Source: Bodo saltans
Lineage: Eukaryota > Euglenozoa > Kinetoplastea > Eubodonida > Bodonidae
Assembly (NCBI GenBank): GCA_001460835.1
Contig: CYKH01001770.1
Location: forward strand, 1 to 55,104
DNA length: 55,104 bases
Direction: 5' to 3'
Part shown: in pieces, positions 11,401 to 22,300 of the stretch
Position numbering within the stretch: the first letter of the stretch is position 1
How the letters are laid out: each line of letters begins with the position of its first letter
Notes under the pieces: generated by a model
Database searches by the model: none
What the model saw: the letters and a program-made list of their open reading frames with translations, nothing else
What the model was told of the DNA's origin: nothing
Program-made: the position numbers and the translations under genes

Positions 11401-14400
11401 CTGCACAAGTGGCCCTAAAGTGGCGGAATTTATTCCTCACGCGATTGATTGACGTGGTGTCAGGTTCGGTGATGGACGACGGGGAGGGTTGCATCTGCGT
11501 GCTTGCACCCCGTGTCTCCATCCGTGCCCTGCGACTGATCTGTCAACTGCCCTTTGATGTTCTGTCGTCCCTTGAGGAGAATCAGCAACAAACATTGCAG
11601 GACCTCACCGCTGTGCTGCAGATCCTTGCCCAAATGGAAGCAAACTCGACAGCAGGATCGGACGCCAAGAAAGCGTTGCACTCCGCATGGACGGAGCTTG
11701 ATACGTTAGACGAGCATCAAGCGGTGTTTCATGTTCGCAGTGAAGACAAGCAACAAGACGACGATGCAGAGGATGCAGACATCGTCCCTCGCCTAGGGAG
11801 CAGCAGCAACACCACTGAATCTGCAGAAGGCGACTCTCTTTGTCCCCTCAACTGTCCTTCCTGCGGGGGACCGTGGGGTTCATGCGACCACGCGGCTCCA
11901 GTCACCTACTGTGAACTGTTAGATGCCGCACTACGACGCCAATCTATCCCATCGGCGTATTCAGGTTGGAGGGGGTCGTGGAGTGAACCCGCTACCAGCT
12001 TCGAATGGGAGTTGCAGCAAGTGGGCGACGCCTCGTCTACCAACNNNNNNNNNNNNNNNNNNNNNNNNNNNNNNNNNNNNNNNNNNNNNNNNNNNNNNNN
12101 NNNNNNNNNNNNNNNNNNNNNNNNNNNNNNNNNNNNNNNNNNNNNNNNNNNNNNNNNNNNNNNNNNNNNNNNNNNNNNNNNNNNNNNNNNNNNNNNNNNN
12201 NNNNNNNNNNNNNNNNNNNNNNNNNNNNNNNNNNNNNNNNNNNNNNNNNNNNNNNNNNNNNNNNNNNNNNNNNNNNNNNNNNNNNNNNNNNNNNNNNNNN
12301 NNNNNNNNNNNNNNNNNNNNNNNNNNNNNNNNNNNNNNNNNNNNAACGCCGCTGCCTTCTCGTCCCACAAGCTGAAGAGCCACGCGTACACATACGATGT
12401 TCTTCGTAGCTCTCTTAAAGAGGAGGGGGACGCACAAGTCTACCACAGCCTTCAGCATTCTGTGTTGCCACTTCCTACCATGTCTCTCAAGAAGGTGATG
12501 GCTGCACACAAGGCGGATATTAAGAAGGCGACAAGCGCAGCCGCTGCTGGAGGAGTCACTCGGTTGGTTCTGCCAGCGGCGCTAGGACTTCCGCAGGGCA
12601 TGTTCGACGGAGACCACGAGGCAGTACTGCGCATGCTGAGCGCTCGTCTAGGGTTTACGGTTGAGGGTGCTGCCGGAGCTGCTGCTGCTGCTGGTAGCCC
12701 GTCGGGGTCGCCCACGTCGCCAAATGCCCAACTAGACTGCACAGAATCGGTCGTTCGGTCTGCCGTTCAAATGCTAGCGTCCCGTGCCCTTCTGTCGTGG
12801 CTGCCGGGGCTTATTCAAACCGGTGTGTTCTCCGTGAAGGCTGCAGGTGCAGTCGTGGCGAAGCTTCAGCATGCTGAAGACAGCTGGATGCGTGAGTGGA
12901 GCAACGCCCTGTCCAAGGAGCAGATTGAGGGCCTCTTGGAGTCCACTCTGCACGCGCTTCACCATTCCCAAGACGAAGGGCAAACGATTCCGTCGTCGGT
13001 GTCGTCGGTTGCTGCTCTTGGTACGGTGGCTCTGCATCTCCTTTCTATTGCCTCTCTTCCTAGAGAGCGTGTCACCCAACTGCGAGGTGTGTTGGTCGCT
13101 GGCCTCGCGAGAGGTTGTAGCACGTGGAGGAGCGTGCACCGAGATCGTATGCTCTCTAGTTTGTTATCGTGTTTCGAATCTTTCCGTGGAGATTCTTCCG
13201 TCAACACAACCCCCGTCCTCAAGTTGCTTTCTCAGCAACCAACGCTGCACAACCAACAAAGGTTGACGATCTTTGCTGCACTGCACGCGGTGGAGTCCGG
13301 CCAGCGCCACGCTGCGGTGACCGCCGCGAACTGGGTCACTCATGCGCTTCACCACATGAATCAAGGAAAGCCGTTGGCACAATTCTTTGATCGCTTCCAC
13401 CCTGACCACGCGCCCCACCTTGTGGTCCTACCGGACACAAAGCTCAACGACAACGGCGAGCTTATGGTGGGCCAGGTACGTGGAAGTGTTGCCGTGTACC
13501 CCAACCGAGGGGGCAAGTACTACTACGAGATGGTCCTGCCTCCTAACTACAGCGACCGACAGAAAACGATTGTGATGGGATGGGGCTCGAAACTGCACGA
13601 GGTGCAGGGCTCCTCCCAGCATGTAGGGTCCGACTTCCACTCCTGGGGTTTCAACGGGCGGAATCGTATTCGACTTCTCACCGGAGAGCAAGAGATTGCA
13701 GTCCCGCACAACACAGTGTCTGGGGATGTCATTGGGTCGCTGTTGGATTTAGAGAGAAAGCAGATGTGCTGGTCCATCAACGGGGAGCTTCTGCAGTGGG
13801 TCGATATTCCCTTGCAAGGGGACGGTGAACCGATCTACCCGTACGTAAGTGCGTCGGTCGACCCCCATTTTGTGCTGGTGCTTCTCAACGAAACGCAGTA
13901 TCTGCCTGAAGGGTTCACGGAGTTTACAAGCAACTTAGATGACCCCAATCTGCGCGAGGCCAGCACCACTGCACCACCACAGTCGTTCACGTTTTACAAG
14001 GAGCTAACGAGCCTAGTGAATGAATTGAGCAATAGCGGCCTTCGCATCGAGGAGCTGGTAGTGGTGCGTGACGTCGAGGTAGATGCTGCTACACCACTCC
14101 CTGTGGACCCAGCAACGGACTACGTTGACCGCTCTATAGCGCTCCTGCCACAGTATCCACACATTTGCAATTACCTCCTCGGTGCGCTCGATAGTATTCG
14201 TGGCACCACAACGCCATCGGACTGCGAAGAAGAAGAAGTTCAGCGAATTCGCGAAGTGACGCTCCGATCACTTTCGCGATGTGATTTGGATGCGACCATT
14301 ATTCCGTATCTTCGACATTTGTTCTGCCTGAATGCCATGTCGACGGTTGTGGCAAAACGGACCGACTTGATTCGTGACTCTCCGTTCTTGTGGGGTTTGT

Positions 14401-15881
14401 ATCATCAAGCAAGAGATTTGTTATTTTTCTCTGCTCGATGGGCGTTGATTGATGTGCATCTTTCTCGAAAATTAAACCGCAGCGGCGATCGCCGTCCGCT
14501 GGTCGTCACGATTGACCGTCGTCGTGCCATGTCGATTGCGGAGACGAAGCGCAGCCTCCCACCCACAACCATTGCGCCCCTCCCTGCGAACGTTGTGGAC
14601 GATGTTCTTCGTCACTCTGTTGTCGGTCAAATGTTCCAAGGAATGACAGGGAAGGAAGTCTACACGTACTTGACCATGTTTACAGTGCAACTTCAGGACA
14701 ACATCACCGAGGACGCAGGCGGTGTCACGCGCAGTATGCTGTCGTTGCTGTGCGACGAGTTGATGTGGTCGTACCCTCAACAGCAGCAGCAATCCACCGT
14801 CGTCGCCCCGACAACGGATGACGAGGAAGAAGAGGAGAGGATGGAACCACAACAAGCCGCTGCGATCATCACCATGTCCGGAGGCAAGGTGGAACCTGTG
14901 GTGCCGTTATTTATCCCTACGGACCACTCGACCTACTTCAACCTTGTACCAAACATGAAGTGGCTCGCAACGCTCACAACAGAACAAGAAGCATTAGCGA
15001 TGCAGTTGTACGAGTGGCTAGGAAAGCTGTTCGGCAACGCAGTGTTAGCAGGCACGCTGGTGTACGCCCTTAATTTCCCGCGTTTGATTTGGAAATTCTT
15101 GGCGCGCGAGGAGGCCACCATGGAGGACTTTTACGCGGATTGCAGCGACTCGGATCGCGGAGCGATCAACGATGATGACTTCTTGTTATCCGACGAGGAT
15201 TTTTATCGACTTCCTGGCGTGAGGCAACATCACATGGCAGCCCACGACCAGGCTGCAGCGACAGCGTCGTTGATGCATGACGACGAGGATGATGAGCACG
15301 ATGGGGAGCTGGTGTCGTCTGACGCCGACCTTGTCGACACACCAACGTCGCCTGTCCCGGGCGGTGGTGAGGGGTCAGGCATGTCAGAGGTCGTGCGACA
15401 GCGCATTGCCTCGGCGCGACGGTTGGCTGCTTCCCAAGGCCTCTTGCACCAGTACGACAAGGTGCTAGAAAAAATCCGCAGCGGGTTTGAGTCGGTCGTC
15501 CCCGCTGCCGCAGTAGAACAGATGCGATGGGATGACGTGCGCCAACGCGTTTCAGGATCTGACGGAGTCACTGCTGCAGATATTTTAGCGAACATGGACA
15601 TGACATCGCTTTCTGCTTCGATGCAGGCGCAGTTGACACAAGTTGTGAACGCTCTCGCGCCCCCTGCCCGAAGCGCGCTTTTGCTCTTTGCGACTGGTCA
15701 GCGACGGCTGCCGGTACCAGAGAAGATTAGGGTGACCTGTGGTGATGACCCGAACGAATTGCCAACCGCCCACACGTGCTCACCGATATCAATGATGCTG
15801 CAGCCATACCGAAGTACAACGGAGTTTATCGAAAAACTGAGCCTGTCGTTGGCTCATGTCTACGAGTTTGGGTTCGTTTAG
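5478..15881 (+). CDS. Giant SPRY-repeat HECT E3 ubiquitin ligase (3467 codons including gap)
   Basis: The C-terminus (about residues 3005-3467) is a HECT domain. It opens near PLVVTIDRRRAM and ends with LPTAHTCSPIS, where Cys3434 (codon at 15777) is the expected ubiquitin-thioester cysteine. An Asp/Glu-rich insertion of about 100 residues splits the HECT domain near nt 15120-15370. Upstream, a clear SPRY domain lies at about residues 2647-2808 (YYYEMVLPP, MGWGS, WGFNGRNRIR). Two weaker SPRY-like regions lie near residues 1200-1355 and 1690-1840. A Cys cluster (CPLNCPSCGG followed by CDH) lies near residue 2121, just before the 300-N gap. The N-terminal third is low-complexity and alanine-rich in places, with helical stretches. 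Family knowledge: HECT ligases accept ubiquitin from an E2 and pass it to substrates; giant HECT proteins with SPRY domains include HERC1. Substrate unknown. Continuity across the gap is assumed, not shown. Confidence 0.9.
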   Translation: MPSSTSSQSASRAFAPPVVGGDGSGHFGCVVVNERPASIAFDMVASLPPARLCKDAWPLLSSEKRWRRSAIRKIPSAVYGVQTEGGRPGEVDEHVLAGGVSAAADAYAAIPDPLTTVAPFRSVLYQCTYQQRMEVLGRHVTDSLEQQGVLVPAVPPAATTTTTGATATTTNTPTAAGNRGATGRGGASAIRRGSAITTTTRRSSAGGRASGGTAAAAAAAAATQANISVDGSTCEPMTISTLLTCPTQKKEDFKVVNAVLYQVILPIVVVPTRGTDGRPSDDAHEDSSAIPPPPSSTLEAVAQSSVEKELGTLLHVAATSKGPKFHQYANAVLQVLSVLGAFMERSSAAISLNVATTPPIIASGKVDEVQQIWEIAGFCVLAVLRIAQRVYTELPSEAKALQELWYGRLIVPLLHLTPLFLWHDNHLRHLAPVLKSITIPESLDDSVGALAAPAATASAITSVTIDGHPTVNRSGLVAEDQAAAAAGFEQIHFDEHVQIDNRPSISAAGGADAVRSFHNAPLGSRLRQRSPSSTAATSAAARTPGALAAQPTSWSAYVMMPYASRISVTVHTATRCETLKVCLIPEDSASSVVTAEVPLAAHRCSEEEEDEGRQHAGHDAAAAAAATTTPQRPTSGDAEAVAHDPEGESAQTDDEEHQWSTTPTSRLIESPVATECVTGVTARSAHALHEAGSVFVRCVGAGPYCHFQASVVGSVSLLLDTSCLSEARAALTHASLWVAEKLLESPTPVPASWLTAIRALLSGGGSIITTDSSASSGAGHLILNLSDMAIARSLRCRVSDAPKLRLIAAIAAHVCCLPSPQPSTPPTSVDTIMQSSAWTDIGKRCALYLERLSQINVPEATALATTLVTVSLPPKVPLSVTAALDAATQLLTSGVTCSDLTHFLRHRRNVAQQWVAGLTALTTTASRLQLREMHHVARVLRYWMRGGSTAATTSSSAESNTTTTPPVFAEVHPHHQHYLTRIIGCGDALSLEVRNAFQRLLSYLFQSLCVAIRRMTNSSCRSHPHRYVMADAEDGTLVMLTLSLLTAPLDTKDVAVVSQSRIAEQLLEVMPNFTEFGRTNSFRVDEENEAGMATLLQTLVDQWQTFGAVHPATSGSASSSSGRRSSRRGPSSGSSEPRNTFPHAQRGQNGAWMISSASRNPWNVAKYPILDVDSLAAASSANDDGRPTSQPGSFPFVEVAVKCPPSAGAAATATTPPGSSSRASSSAASQSTSATAAPFIVALVGCNPSATPAGTDASALPTAITSARTMPAPEEHAGSFFIHFDGGLTITDDNLSVTKLPWIVLQDEDVLGLGCSFNARTQRWELHLWLNGIRLAVSNIHAPLLFLGVGVGDRRQGGASSGQASQQHTTVEVSFCASEVHERVWHQSCLEGLGKALLLPTQHEVALYASHAYVVLMSRCARLVSKWRRAAAAAAPSSSATEVPLSPVVPMSPISSGAGNGTFQSSGFQQHAFHALIEGGSQRLCDNIHAVVAVLEQLPSRTAKPASSSSSSVAPTARLKALAAQHVYNTLLLYWVGALRVLSRIYGFHVETVAALGRVVTCESLDVGIRLTTMQLLSSALDDMSLVAQISTSSPPPEELWNLCLRQSAQTTSSVYTPRFTETTIGPKLMLEESGKTVATQPAHRNASNVKNSAYGLPSIPIIAKADIQQASSRLLHHAEGHHSNNATTSKSDVVSFSIRMARSGRTGSSLGRYYFAGAIGYPPTSANNIFTDYMRGMGDRCFLLPDYASEVPTHMNKSELERYRRHWLTPGAEGSNADAVIFGSGDLITVLVDTKKRTIAFQRNSLPLGILYQDLKAEVMDIYPFVCLYNGDATATFQTRPSEVGIRSRVLVRQLLRAWPESFAPKLLTLIDDRDPVSMRVLQSDGNDLVVMQRAAFAQSTASSSNSSSRNGGGTVTTVSTVPRYHFVRLHGDHVEATDADGRNRFFPADSMVPDYSSETTAFYDIPADTPVLAAQVALKWRNLFLTRLIDVVSGSVMDDGEGCICVLAPRVSIRALRLICQLPFDVLSSLEENQQQTLQDLTAVLQILAQMEANSTAGSDAKKALHSAWTELDTLDEHQAVFHVRSEDKQQDDDAEDADIVPRLGSSSNTTESAEGDSLCPLNCPSCGGPWGSCDHAAPVTYCELLDAALRRQSIPSAYSGWRGSWSEPATSFEWELQQVGDASSTNXXXXXXXXXXXXXXXXXXXXXXXXXXXXXXXXXXXXXXXXXXXXXXXXXXXXXXXXXXXXXXXXXXXXXXXXXXXXXXXXXXXXXXXXXXXXXXXXXXXXNAAAFSSHKLKSHAYTYDVLRSSLKEEGDAQVYHSLQHSVLPLPTMSLKKVMAAHKADIKKATSAAAAGGVTRLVLPAALGLPQGMFDGDHEAVLRMLSARLGFTVEGAAGAAAAAGSPSGSPTSPNAQLDCTESVVRSAVQMLASRALLSWLPGLIQTGVFSVKAAGAVVAKLQHAEDSWMREWSNALSKEQIEGLLESTLHALHHSQDEGQTIPSSVSSVAALGTVALHLLSIASLPRERVTQLRGVLVAGLARGCSTWRSVHRDRMLSSLLSCFESFRGDSSVNTTPVLKLLSQQPTLHNQQRLTIFAALHAVESGQRHAAVTAANWVTHALHHMNQGKPLAQFFDRFHPDHAPHLVVLPDTKLNDNGELMVGQVRGSVAVYPNRGGKYYYEMVLPPNYSDRQKTIVMGWGSKLHEVQGSSQHVGSDFHSWGFNGRNRIRLLTGEQEIAVPHNTVSGDVIGSLLDLERKQMCWSINGELLQWVDIPLQGDGEPIYPYVSASVDPHFVLVLLNETQYLPEGFTEFTSNLDDPNLREASTTAPPQSFTFYKELTSLVNELSNSGLRIEELVVVRDVEVDAATPLPVDPATDYVDRSIALLPQYPHICNYLLGALDSIRGTTTPSDCEEEEVQRIREVTLRSLSRCDLDATIIPYLRHLFCLNAMSTVVAKRTDLIRDSPFLWGLYHQARDLLFFSARWALIDVHLSRKLNRSGDRRPLVVTIDRRRAMSIAETKRSLPPTTIAPLPANVVDDVLRHSVVGQMFQGMTGKEVYTYLTMFTVQLQDNITEDAGGVTRSMLSLLCDELMWSYPQQQQQSTVVAPTTDDEEEEERMEPQQAAAIITMSGGKVEPVVPLFIPTDHSTYFNLVPNMKWLATLTTEQEALAMQLYEWLGKLFGNAVLAGTLVYALNFPRLIWKFLAREEATMEDFYADCSDSDRGAINDDDFLLSDEDFYRLPGVRQHHMAAHDQAAATASLMHDDEDDEHDGELVSSDADLVDTPTSPVPGGGEGSGMSEVVRQRIASARRLAASQGLLHQYDKVLEKIRSGFESVVPAAAVEQMRWDDVRQRVSGSDGVTAADILANMDMTSLSASMQAQLTQVVNALAPPARSALLLFATGQRRLPVPEKIRVTCGDDPNELPTAHTCSPISMMLQPYRSTTEFIEKLSLSLAHVYEFGFV
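12045..12344. other. Assembly gap (300 N)
   Basis: Exactly 300 N lie inside the HECT ligase gene. The second gap in the window is also exactly 300, so the size is probably a placeholder. The in-frame continuation (100 codons) is therefore not evidence that the two sides belong to one uninterrupted frame of this length. Confidence 0.97.
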
Positions 15882-16359
15882 AGGAAACAGACAGGCGGCA
15901 ATTTTCGCACAACAGATCAAGATTGGCGCGCCCGCTTTGCAGTAGAAGTTTTGCACAGAAAATACGTTTTGCTCGAGAAGAGGAGTTTTTGACAACCAAA
16001 GTTCCTAGAAAACGAAAAGGAGAAATCCTGCTTGGGAAGGTGAAAACGAAAACAAAACCAACAAATTATTCACACGATGCTCGCAATTTCGCAGAAACAT
16101 AACCTTGACATATTGTCGACATCTGTGATGACTGTATCGCATCGTGCTTTTTTTTTCTTTGCTGCAGCTTAGAAGTTTTTCGCGACTTTGCCAGCATAGG
16201 TTCAATCGAGAGATCGAAGTGACTTTCAGCTACAGAGAAGCACTAACAGAAGAGAAATCAAAGAAAAAAAAGAAAAGAAGCAATTCAAACTCTTCTTTTT
16301 TTGTGTAGACAACAACAATCAAACCCAAGCCCACCCCATACAATTTCTTACATTTTATC
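15882..16359 (+). other. Intergenic spacer before the giant FN3 gene
   Basis: This 478-bp spacer carries several T-rich tracts, including 16147-16160 with AG at 16166-16167 and a closer one at 16291-16308, and A/G-rich stretches. No ORF with recognisable product is present on either strand. Confidence 0.6.
16291..16308 (+). promoter_or_regulatory. Putative spliced-leader acceptor for the giant FN3 gene
   Basis: A tcttcttttttt-type tract is followed by AG at 16307-16308, 51 bases before the ATG at 16360. An alternative acceptor is the AG at 16166-16167 after another strong T tract. Confidence 0.5.
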
Positions 16360-19300
16360 ATGTCCAGCAACACCGAAGCGACGAACAGCAACGACAACAC
16401 AATGATTGAAGGCGCCGTAGTTCGTATTCCTACCGACCCAACATTCGATTTAGCCGCTGCTCAGGCCGCGCTCGAGTGCCAGGCGTTACTCTGGCGCACG
16501 GATGAAATGTTTGCAGAGTTTGGCTTTCACCTGTCTCACCCCTCCACCCAAATTCAGATTGGCAAATGGCACCTTCGCGTGCAGACAGAGGGGAAGGCAA
16601 ACGACGTTGCGTATGATGATGAACTGTCGACAACGAAGACGACCAAGATGGTGAAGCTGAAGCCCTCCACTGCGTACCTGTTCAAGACCCGCGTGTTCTC
16701 GGACACGCATCAGTCTTGGGGCCCGTGGTCCACGGAAGCTCGCCTCATGACCTTGGCGACGGTGGTAACGTCGATCAAGGAGATTGGTGAGGACTACGTG
16801 CGGTTGATGTGGGATCGCCCCCTCCGTCAAGATAAGAACATCGCCGAGGAGATCAATCCAGAGGCCACCCGAGCCATCGCGGATATTCAAGACTTTAAGC
16901 TTCTTGTGGTACGTGAGTCCGACAAGGTGCAAGAATTCTTTGATGTGTTCGCTGCGGGTGTACGAACGTATACCCTTCACGAGCTCCGCCCCGCGACAGC
17001 GTACATCGTCTTCGCGGAGTACATGACGCTGTCAGGCTCAGCAAAGCAGTCGTACGAGGTGTGCCGCTTCTACACGCAAGCATCTCACGAATCGAAGTTG
17101 AAGCGACGCGGTGAGGACACCTTCACGGTGGAGTGGGCTCGTGCCCCCCTCCCAGACCACACCGTCGGCTACCTCCTCCCCGACTCTACCATCCATCGGT
17201 TTGAAGTGACCGTAGAGGGCGACGGCGCCGATGAGCAGCCGGTGGAACTGGCCGCATCGACAAAGCATTTCACTGCCTCAAGTCTTTGCCCTGGCGCAAC
17301 CTATGCGTTCCGCGTGCGTTGTCTGACCAAAGAAGGCCGATGGGGGGCTCGCGCTAAGCCGTTGATGATTCGCTTAGCGGATCGTCCGACGGTACGCCCG
17401 GTTGCCATCGGAGAGACGTTTTTGTCGGTAGGTTGGACCCGTCCTCATCATGAAGTAGACGAAACGAAAGTAGAATTTGAAATTAGTCATCCATTGACGG
17501 GTTATCGCAGATCCCACGTACTGGAGATTGCTTCAGATGAGAAGGATCGCGTCGTGCATATTGATGCACTACAGTCCGGCACGGTGTATGATGTGACCCT
17601 GCGCACATTCCTAGTCAACGAGTGGGGCCTCTGGTGTGAGCCTCGCCGTATTCGCACATCACCAAAGACGTCGGTCGTGTTCAAGGAGCGTGGAGAGGAC
17701 TTCTTGACGGTAGACTGGTCCAACAACTTGTTCGGCATCGCAGAGGAAGAAAAGCGCGTGATGAGCCAAGAAGGTCGCTACTTGTTCAAGGTCAGCCGTG
17801 TGGATTCCGATGGCGATCGCCAGCCTATTCTCGAGGAGGAGATTCAACGGAAGACTCACGGTGATGGACTTCGCATTGGTTCGCTTGTCCCTGATACGCA
17901 GTATGAAGTGAAGTGCGCTGCGTGGCAACGGAACCCAATCACCAAGTCGGAGGGGTGGGGCGAATTTAGCGCTCCCCTTCTCACACAGACCCTTCAGTCG
18001 GTTGCGTTACAAGTGCTTGATGTTGGCGAAGACTTTGCGCAGCTCTCTTGGCGTCGCTCCCTTCGGACGGATGCGGGCAAGTCCATTGTCTCTCCCTCCG
18101 CTGGAGGAAACTCTCAGCATGTGTGGATGGATCTTAAATACGAGATCGTCGTGGGATGCTTAGACACTGGCAACGACTGTCTCGTCCACAAAGAAGTCCT
18201 CGATACGACATACACGATCACGAACCTCCTTCCGAACACCAACTACGTGATCTCAGTGCGCGCATGCGACGAGAAGGAGCAGTGGGGCTTATGGTGCCGT
18301 CTGTTGCTTCGCACCCTGCCCGCCATTGAAACGTCGATCCACGAAGTCGGCGAAGACTTCCTTCGCCTTATGTGGCAGCGTAACAGTGATCGCGAGTCCG
18401 AGACGCCTCTGGTTGCGGAGGAGCAAGCCGCTGTCATCGGTGGCCCTGCTGCCGGTGGCGAGATCACCGCACGCCACACCACGCCACGCTCGGTGGAGCA
18501 GTACGTGGCCCAATACGCCGTGTTTGTGTTCAGCGACGACGTGCAAGAGGTCCACGTGCCACACAAAGAGGCGCAGTACTACCGCGGAGGCAATTCTGAG
18601 AGCGCTGTCCTGGAACACGTTGCGAGCCACCACTCATCCTGCCGCATCGGTGGCCTCCTCCCCGATCGTGACTACGTCATGGTCGTGCGTGCTTTGACGT
18701 CAAGTGGAAAGTGGGGGCTGTGGAGCGCAGCGAGGCGGTTCCGCACCGTCTCGCAGTTCCGCATTCCTGTGAACTTTTTGAGCATTGGCGAGAACTATGT
18801 ACATATTGTTTGGAACCGAGATGAGCACCCTGCAGTGGATGCTGACGTTGTCCTCGGAGATTTTACCGTCGTCGCCCAACAACTTCGGATTGTTGGCGTG
18901 GACACGCAATACTCCAAGGACCACGCCCTAGAAGCCGATCTCCGCGAGCTGAAGTTGTACGGCCTCAGCCCCACTACCGCGTATTACATTCAGCTGCGTG
19001 CATGCAGTAAGACGGGTGAGTGGGGGCTGTGGAGCACCCCAGTTCACATCTTAACGCGTGCCACAATCACCACACGTCCTGTGGAGGTGGCGGAGGACTA
19101 CCTTGTGCTTTCTTGGGAGCGCAAGCGTGCCCCCAACCCAAAGAACTATCCTACCGGTAAGGGCCTCGTGACGTCCTACCACTTACGCGTCTCTAACGCC
19201 GCCGAGGGCGTGTGCATGGAGACCTTCCTGGGCGACGGTGATTGCCCGTACCGCATTGCTGGCCTGAAGCCCGACACGTACTACTGCGTGGAGCTGAAGG

Positions 19301-22300
19301 CGAACTACAACGATGAGGAGTGGGGGTTGTGGAGCACCCCCTTGTGGTGCCTTACAATGCGGCACTTAGACGTCAAGACGCAGCTCATCTCCGAAGAATT
19401 CTGCACGGTGAAGGTCATCCGGCCGTCGCAGAACAAGCGCCTCCCAGAAGACGACGGCAACCGCGTGACCGAGGACCGAGTCATTGCGTTTGGTCAAGTG
19501 CGATCCCACTGCATGTTGTGCGTGACGACACCACCTGCAGCGCAAGCACCTCACCACGCCGCCGCAAGTGGTGCTCGCAGCTCTCGCCCGAGCGTGAGCG
19601 CTGCCCTCCCCGCGGACTGCCTCGGACATCGCCTTGTCTATCAAGTCGAGCTTATCTGTGAGCACGAGGAACTCATTCACACCATCCCTAACCTCAAGGC
19701 GAATACGATGTACCACGCAAGTGTTCGCTCCAAGCTCGACGCCTCGGAGTGGGGCATGTGGAGCAGCCCCAGCCTTCGTTTTGCCAGCGTGCCCACCATC
19801 TCCGTCGGCTTTGCGGCGATTGGCGAGAACTACATCACTGCGGAGTGGCGCCGTGGAGCCCAGAACATTCCTCCAGCGCTTCTCTCGAAGGTGCAGTGCG
19901 GCCTCGGTATCATCTCCAAGTCCCGCCTCAAGCTGCGTGACATGAGCGGCGGTAGCGCCACACGAATCTTCGACATTGACAGCAGTGCCAACCAACTGTA
20001 CATCGACGACCTTGCCCCTGCCTCCACCTACGCCATTTCCGTCCAGACGTTCAACGACAACTTTGCATGGGGCATGTGGAGCGAGGATGCTAAGGTCCGC
20101 ACGGTGCCCAGCATGGACATCGTTGTGGAGCACATCACCGAAGATGCCGTGTGGGTTAGCTGGAATCGCCGCCCAGATTTATCACAGCCGATCGCCCACG
20201 ACACTGTCCTGAACGTGGACAGCAACGTCAAGAACTACGAAGTCAAGATTGTCGGCGATGGCCACTTCTGCTTCGCTCGTGAACTAGAGAGCAATAAATT
20301 GTTCTTCCGTGGCCTCCAGCCCGACACCATCTACGAGCTTAAAGTGCGTGCCTTGAACAAGAACGATGGCCACTGGGGTTTGTGGTCGTCGCAGTACTTC
20401 CGCACCCAGCCCATGATGCGTATTACCTTTGGCAATATCGGTGAGCACTTTGCCGTGGTGGAATGGCGCCGTCATCTCCCTCAGTCCGCACACTGGGACC
20501 CCACTGCCACCTCCCTGGTGGAGGCCGAGGACGTCGTGCAGGAATTCCGTCTTAAGGTGGAGAAGGTTGGGGAGGAGCCCGTCATCCATGAGCTGTCCCC
20601 AAATGTGAGCTCCTTCCGCTTTACCAATCTTATGCCCTCGGCCGAGTATCGCGTGTGGATGTGCGCCAAGGGACACGAGGGCGTGTGGGGCCTTTGGAAC
20701 GAGGAGGCACGTGTTCGTACTCTGCCGCAACTAGACTTAAACGTCAAGGATATCGGCGAGGACTACGTGTCCGTGTCCTGGACACGCCTCAAGTGGGACG
20801 GCGACCGCGCTCCCGACGCTCCGGGCGTGAAGGTCTGGGAGATTGATGGTGCCGTCAGCGGGTACCACGTCAAGGTGCTTGATGCTGAGGGGAACGTATT
20901 CGCCCAGCAGCATCTCAGCTACACGACCACCTCGTGCACTCTGTCCCACTTGAACCTGAAGTCTATCTACAGCGTGCAGGTGTGTGCAAAGGATACCTAC
21001 AACGAGTGGGGCTTGTGGAGCGAAACTCGCCGCTTCGTCACCCTGCAGCCGGTGAAGATGAGCCTGCTGCGTATTGGAGAAGACCATGTCGACATCGAGT
21101 GGGGCCGTCGTGGGCAGATCCGCCGTCGCTTTATCACCGAGGTCGTCAGCGACGCTGAGATCGAAGATGGCGAAGACGACGACGACGATGGCACCAACAT
21201 TCCCATCCCCACCTCTGCTGGAAGTGACAATGCTGCAGCCTCTGGCAGCGAGGGTGATATGCTCGATCCTCTTGACCACCCTGCCGAAGATGTGTTCGAA
21301 GACTCTTTCGGCAGCGTCGCTGAGCTGGAAGAGGACATCATTCGTGGCGATGAAGTGGTGAAGCAGTGGCACGTGCGTGTCTACGGCCGCCGCATCTTTG
21401 GTGGCCAACCAGGATCAGAAGATTACGTTGAATTCTTTGTCGACACCGCCGTCACCAACTACCACATTGCTAGCCTCCTCCCGAAGGCGACGTACAGCCT
21501 CACGGTGCGTGCACAGAATATGCACGGAGAGTGGGGCCACTGGTGCCATCAAGAGACAGTAGTGACGATGCCGCTGTTGACCCTCGACTTGGACTACATT
21601 GGCGAGACCTTCCTGCTCGCATCCTGGGCGCGTCCAAAACACGATCACTCCCACCTGGTCTGCTTCCCGGCACCTATGGGCAACCACAATTACCAAGTTC
21701 AAATCCGCCCCATGGCCACGGAGGACCCGTTTAACGCACAGGAAGAGCCGTTGGTGGACGGTGCACGTGTGTACGAGACCACGCAGCCTTCCCTTCAGCT
21801 CAGTAACTTGAAGCCAGGATGCCGTTACCGTGTCACGGTACGGGAGGAAATGATCAACCCGTTGGAACCTGACGTCCGTCCACTTGTCCCTAACTTTGGT
21901 GTCTTCTGCGAGGCATCCATCGTGGAAACCATCGAGCCCACCTTTATTGACCCGAATGAGATCGGTGAAGACTACTGCGCTGTCAACTGGGGCCGCCGAG
22001 GCCGCAATCGTGCCTCTGCCCATTCCGAAGAGAATGAGGTGGTGGTGGCATCTCTCATCAAGAGCAAAGCCAAGGTCACTGGTTATGAAATCCAAGCAGT
22101 TCGTCTCGATGACAACGCGGACCAAGTGTACAAGGGTCCTCTTGCCTTAGAGCTGATGAAGTCCTTCCAGGGCGGTACTCAGGAGTTCAAGCTGGTGCAT
22201 CTCGCTCCAAACGCCATCTATGCCATCACCGCTCGGTCCCAGACCGAAGGTGGCTACTGGGGCTTGTGGAGCACTCCCTCCAAGTTTGTGACCCAGAAGC

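Noticed and set aside
11906-12509. Several open frames that cross the N gap
   Set aside because: Unknown bases cannot hold stops, so these frames are artefacts of the gap.
19366-20133. 255-codon open frame on the - strand
   Set aside because: It is antisense to the FN3 repeats. Similar frames recur in other modules (20737-21408, 21415-22125), which shows that they are a by-product of the repeat codons.
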